Positions 63,099 through 64,000 of a stretch of 64,000 nt of DNA are shown here, in pieces. Position numbers and translations under genes: made by a program. Each line of letters opens with the position of its first letter. Positions within the stretch are counted from its first letter, which is position 1. The DNA is from JACMLD01 sp039919885 (lineage in GTDB: Bacteria > Bacteroidota > Bacteroidia > Chitinophagales > Chitinophagaceae), in contig JBDSEV010000037.1 of assembly GCA_039919885.1 (NCBI GenBank), forward strand, positions 38,333-102,332. The letters are read 5' to 3'. A model generated the notes under the pieces. That model ran no database searches. It was not told where the DNA came from and saw nothing but the letters and a program-made list of their open reading frames with translations.

Positions 63099-63536
63099 AT
63101 GAAAAAGACTTTTACTATGCTATTCGCTATCGCGCTTACATTGGGTGCAGCCGCACAATCCAGGCACGAAGCCAATGTCACTTTCAACAACGCTGGCCAC
63201 AACCGTTCTATAAACAGTCCTGCAAATCAAAGGCAGGAGATGAACAACAGTGGGCGTGACAATCACTACGATATAAAAGACCGAAATAATTACCCGGTCC
63301 ACAACAACGGCGCGGGGTCTACCAGGGGTGACCAGCACAAGAACAACGCAAGCTATGCCCGTGAGGAACCAGGACGGAATAACTATTATAATCAAAACCG
63401 TGAGTACACCAACGAAAAGCGGCGCCAACCGGTGCAAGTCTATCACTCCGGTGGCAACCCCAATGCTGGCTTTGGCAAAGGCATATTAACAGGAGCCATC
63501 GTAGGTTTAATTGCGGGTGTATTAATTAACCAGTAG
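63099..63536 (+). CDS. Exported Asn/Arg-rich protein with glycine-zipper end
   Basis: 145 residues from ATG 63099 (an ATG at 63072 adds 9). Signal peptide MKKTFTMLFAIALTLGAAAQ. The mature part is unusually rich in Asn, Arg, Gly and His with little predicted structure. The last 22 residues (FGKGILTGAIVGLIAGVLI) make a glycine-zipper-like hydrophobic segment that may insert in a membrane. No family recognised. A strong hairpin follows. Confidence 0.65.
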   Translation: MKKTFTMLFAIALTLGAAAQSRHEANVTFNNAGHNRSINSPANQRQEMNNSGRDNHYDIKDRNNYPVHNNGAGSTRGDQHKNNASYAREEPGRNNYYNQNREYTNEKRRQPVQVYHSGGNPNAGFGKGILTGAIVGLIAGVLINQ

Positions 63537-63561
63537 TTGAAATAACCCGATAGACTTGCAA

Positions 63562-63613
63562 CATAAAAATACTGCCAGCTTGCTTTGGTGCAATAACTGG
63601 CAGTATTTTTATG
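63562..63613 (+). terminator. Terminator after the Asn/Arg-rich protein
   Basis: A perfect 17-bp stem (63562-63578 with 63597-63613) with a T-rich second arm. It lies 25 bases after the stop. Confidence 0.8.
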
Positions 63614-63813
63614 CTGTTTAAGAAAGGGGTGACCCGGCAAATTACGCTTAGGCGCACCTGGAACTGCTGTGTGGAAATAAAAGCAGCCAACTGAAAAATG
63701 TGGGAATATTGCAACTATTTCTCTAAATCGTATAACATTTTACCCCTGAAAAACCGGCATCTTTGAGAAAAGACAGGCAAATAAACTGCGCCTGCCGGTA
63801 TCAACAATAAATT

Positions 63814-64000
63814 ATGGAAGAAAACAATAAAGGTGATGATAGAGATATAAACAATAACACGCAAACAACACCGCTACCTACTGTGGCGGCAGTGCCCGTT
63901 AGTAAGGAAAATAATCCGGAGTGCGAAGCAGCGGAAGACCCGACAGCTGTAAATAAAGTACGACCCGATTATGAAAATTCACTGAACGCTTTGCTGAAAA
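63814..64000 (+). CDS. Start of a gene cut by the window end
   Basis: ATG 63814 opens a frame that runs to the end without a stop (62 full codons). It begins MEENNKGDDRDINNNTQTTP and continues as a soluble acidic segment with PDYENSLNALLK at the edge. The product cannot be named; a cytosolic N-terminus rich in Asn and Asp is all that can be seen. Confidence 0.6.
   Translation, partial: MEENNKGDDRDINNNTQTTPLPTVAAVPVSKENNPECEAAEDPTAVNKVRPDYENSLNALLK

Noticed and set aside
1..64000. CRISPR arrays, tRNA or rRNA genes, transposase or phage genes
   Set aside because: Looked for regularly spaced repeats, tRNA-like arms and characteristic proteins by eye; none seen.

Overview
The window looks like a chromosomal segment of a Bacteroidota bacterium, most likely of the Chitinophagaceae or a close relative. 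The evidence is a SusC/SusD pair, FG-GAP/ASPIC and DUF4846 proteins, a signal peptidase I with an extra N-terminal membrane domain, LytS/LytTR regulation, TonB-type envelope proteins, and several promoters of the Bacteroidota type (TTTG, 19-21 nt, TAnnTTTG) in place of Shine-Dalgarno-led starts. No rRNA, tRNA, transposase, phage gene or CRISPR array was recognised. The family assignment is inference.

Layout. 1-7184: end of a SusC receptor, SusD, a very large FG-GAP/ASPIC lipoprotein and a vanadium-haloperoxidase-like lipoprotein, all on the + strand. 7317-11430: a small membrane protein, then an ABC exporter (ATPase plus permease) followed by a LytS-type kinase and LytTR regulator. 11527-16489 (- strand): two small Cys-containing secreted proteins linked to metal handling, a TPR protein and gyrA. 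16909-30563: mostly housekeeping and stress genes, namely a GYF-domain membrane protein, a Tat-exported Gfo/Idh/MocA oxidoreductase, OsmC, O6-alkylguanine-DNA alkyltransferase, cytidine deaminase, signal peptidase I, a CarH-like MerR regulator, an NtrC-like regulator without a DNA-binding domain, DUF4846, pyruvate dehydrogenase E1 beta, aspartate kinase and a cupin.

30620-43883: a pair of GC-rich palindromic repeats, a lipoprotein, an L,D-transpeptidase fused to a TonB C-terminal domain, purK, a complete RND efflux operon on the opposite strand, purE, a TonB-like protein and folC. 44000-51873: Nudix hydrolase, DinB-like protein, orphan ABC ATPase, CAP-domain lipoprotein, DUF2520 protein, alpha/beta hydrolase, GH51 arabinofuranosidase and small envelope proteins. 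52213-59272: DUF72 protein, single-domain response regulator, and a tight four-gene - strand operon: glycosyltransferase, UDP-galactopyranose mutase, a GH1 fused to a decayed sugar-nucleotide reductase-like domain, and a second GH1. 59761-64000: stress-type small proteins (ferritin-like DUF892, ankyrin repeats, AI-2E family permease) and the start of a truncated gene.

The most unusual items are the overlapping GT-Glf-GH1 operon with its decayed fusion domain, the B12-type MerR regulator with an altered cobalamin-ligand motif, the L,D-transpeptidase/TonB fusion, and two compact intergenic elements of about 100 bp with strong nested inverted repeats (51356-51462 and 60359-60462).
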